Part shown: positions 13,449-13,935 of the stretch, in pieces
Numbering within the stretch: position 1 is the stretch's first letter
How the letters are laid out: each line of letters begins with the position of its first letter
DNA from: Bacteroidota bacterium
GTDB lineage: Bacteria > Bacteroidota > Bacteroidia > NS11-12g > UBA955
Direction of reading: 5' to 3'
Length of the DNA stretch: 13,935 nt
Assembly: GCA_018969565.1 (NCBI GenBank)
Contig: JAGWYC010000026.1
Coordinates: 1 to 13,935 of the forward strand
Notes under the pieces: generated by a model
Seen by the model: only the letters and a program-made list of their open reading frames with translations
The model's database searches: none
What the model was told of the DNA's origin: nothing
Made by a program: the position numbers and the translations under genes

Positions 13449-13858
13449 ACCTGAAATCCGTAATTCACTCTTTCGTTGAAGGGCGTTGCCCCACCTGTAG
13501 GGAGGGTAAGGTTTTTCTATTCCCCTGGTATAACCTGTTCCGATTTGCCGTGATATGCAAAAATTGCTATCGCTGTGGAAACCAGTTTCAACCGGAAACA
13601 GGGTTCTACTTTGGGGCCATGTATTTCAGTTATGCTTTGGTTTCAGGAGTTAGTATCGGAGGAGGATTTATCCTGTTGAATGCCGGATGGGATATAAATG
13701 TTGTTTCCATGCTCATTCCTTTCAGCATACTCTTGTTACTTCCTCTTGCCGTGCGCAGCAGCAGACTCCTTATGCTATACTGGATTAAGCCCATGATGTA
13801 CAAAGAAATTGTGCGTAAGGAACGGGAATCATGGGCCGAACAGAATAACATCAAATAG
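13445..13858 (+). CDS. DUF983 membrane protein with N-terminal zinc ribbon, probable non-ATG start
   Basis: About 137 residues if it begins at CTG 13445, which overlaps the previous stop as CTGA. The frame is open from the TAA at 13436 and has no in-frame ATG until well inside the protein. A GTG at 13550 would give only 102 residues and cut off family-typical sequence: GRCPTCREGKVF is coded at 13481-13516. With the upstream start the protein has C15/C18 (CPTC) and C41/C44 (CYRC) as a zinc ribbon, then the DUF983 signature FQPETGFYFGAMYFSY, two membrane helices and a basic C-terminus (KEIVRKERESW). CTG 13451 and ATT 13463 are other possible starts. The function of DUF983 is not established; it often lies near oxidase or membrane-biogenesis genes. 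Last gene of the cluster. Confidence 0.8.
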   Translation: MNLKSVIHSFVEGRCPTCREGKVFLFPWYNLFRFAVICKNCYRCGNQFQPETGFYFGAMYFSYALVSGVSIGGGFILLNAGWDINVVSMLIPFSILLLLPLAVRSSRLLMLYWIKPMMYKEIVRKERESWAEQNNIK

Positions 13859-13935
13859 CCCTGCAGCAGGAGTTTTAATTGGCCTAATCCTTAAAGTACA
13901 AAGGCCATGAATGATTTAACTGAATTCTGTCGAGC
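13859..13935. other. right-edge sequence without a supported gene
   Basis: After the DUF983 stop, 77 bases remain. An ATG at 13907 opens a plus-strand frame of nine whole codons that runs off the edge. Two minus-strand frames are also open from the edge, one ending DRIQLNHSWPLYFKD before a stop at about 13886. Any of these may be the end of a neighbouring gene. No convincing terminator is seen; the only inverted repeat is a short GGCCT/AGGCC pair with a long loop and no T-run. Confidence 0.4.

Overview
The window reads as chromosomal DNA of a member of the Bacteroidota. Three lines of evidence point there: a TamL-type outer-membrane assembly lipoprotein, the gene order and signatures of a Bacteroidota caa3/aa3-type cytochrome oxidase cluster (CuA motif CxKICGxxHYNM, tandem subunit III genes, SCO, DUF420 and DUF983), and -7 promoter boxes of the Bacteroidota form TAnnTTTG in front of several genes. 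Shine-Dalgarno sequences are weak or absent, as is usual in this phylum. A narrower placement (for example Chitinophagia or Saprospiria) cannot be fixed from the sequence alone.

Layout. 1-1052 (minus): the first 350 codons of tamL, running off the left edge. 1076-1801 (plus): a SpoU/TrmH RNA methyltransferase, divergent from tamL with only 23 bp between start codons. 1817-2683 (minus): a secreted protein of unknown function. 2742-3926 (minus): an acetyl-CoA acetyltransferase (thiolase). 4041-4772 (plus): a ComB-like 2-phosphosulfolactate phosphatase, divergent from the thiolase, with an identical TAATTTTG box facing each gene.

From 4869 to 13858 there is one long plus-strand cluster for making a heme-copper oxidase: coxB (CuA subunit II), coxA (subunit I), ctaA (heme A synthase), ctaB (heme O synthase), a short subunit III paralogue, coxC (subunit III), a COX4-like small subunit, a SCO copper chaperone, a DUF420 (CtaM/YozB-like) membrane protein, a 77-residue secreted or membrane CPMC protein, and a DUF983 zinc-ribbon membrane protein. 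Gaps are short (33 bp or less) or genes overlap, so this is probably one transcription unit starting at the TAAATTTG box before coxB. CtaB farnesylates heme B to heme O and CtaA oxidises it to heme A for CoxA. SCO, and perhaps the CPMC protein, would supply or reduce copper for the CuA site of CoxB. DUF420 is a known oxidase-maturation family.

The most striking non-coding signal is a perfect 14-bp hairpin with a 4-nt loop and a T5 tail, lying inside the first codons of ctaA (8329-8365). It has the form of an intrinsic terminator or attenuator placed between the structural genes coxBA and the assembly genes downstream. Other points of interest are an ~80-100 residue helical insertion in CoxB, an Asn in place of the usual heme-ligand His in CtaA, and two overlapping genes at the end that lack any suitable ATG start. 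I saw no tRNA, rRNA, CRISPR array, insertion sequence or phage gene.
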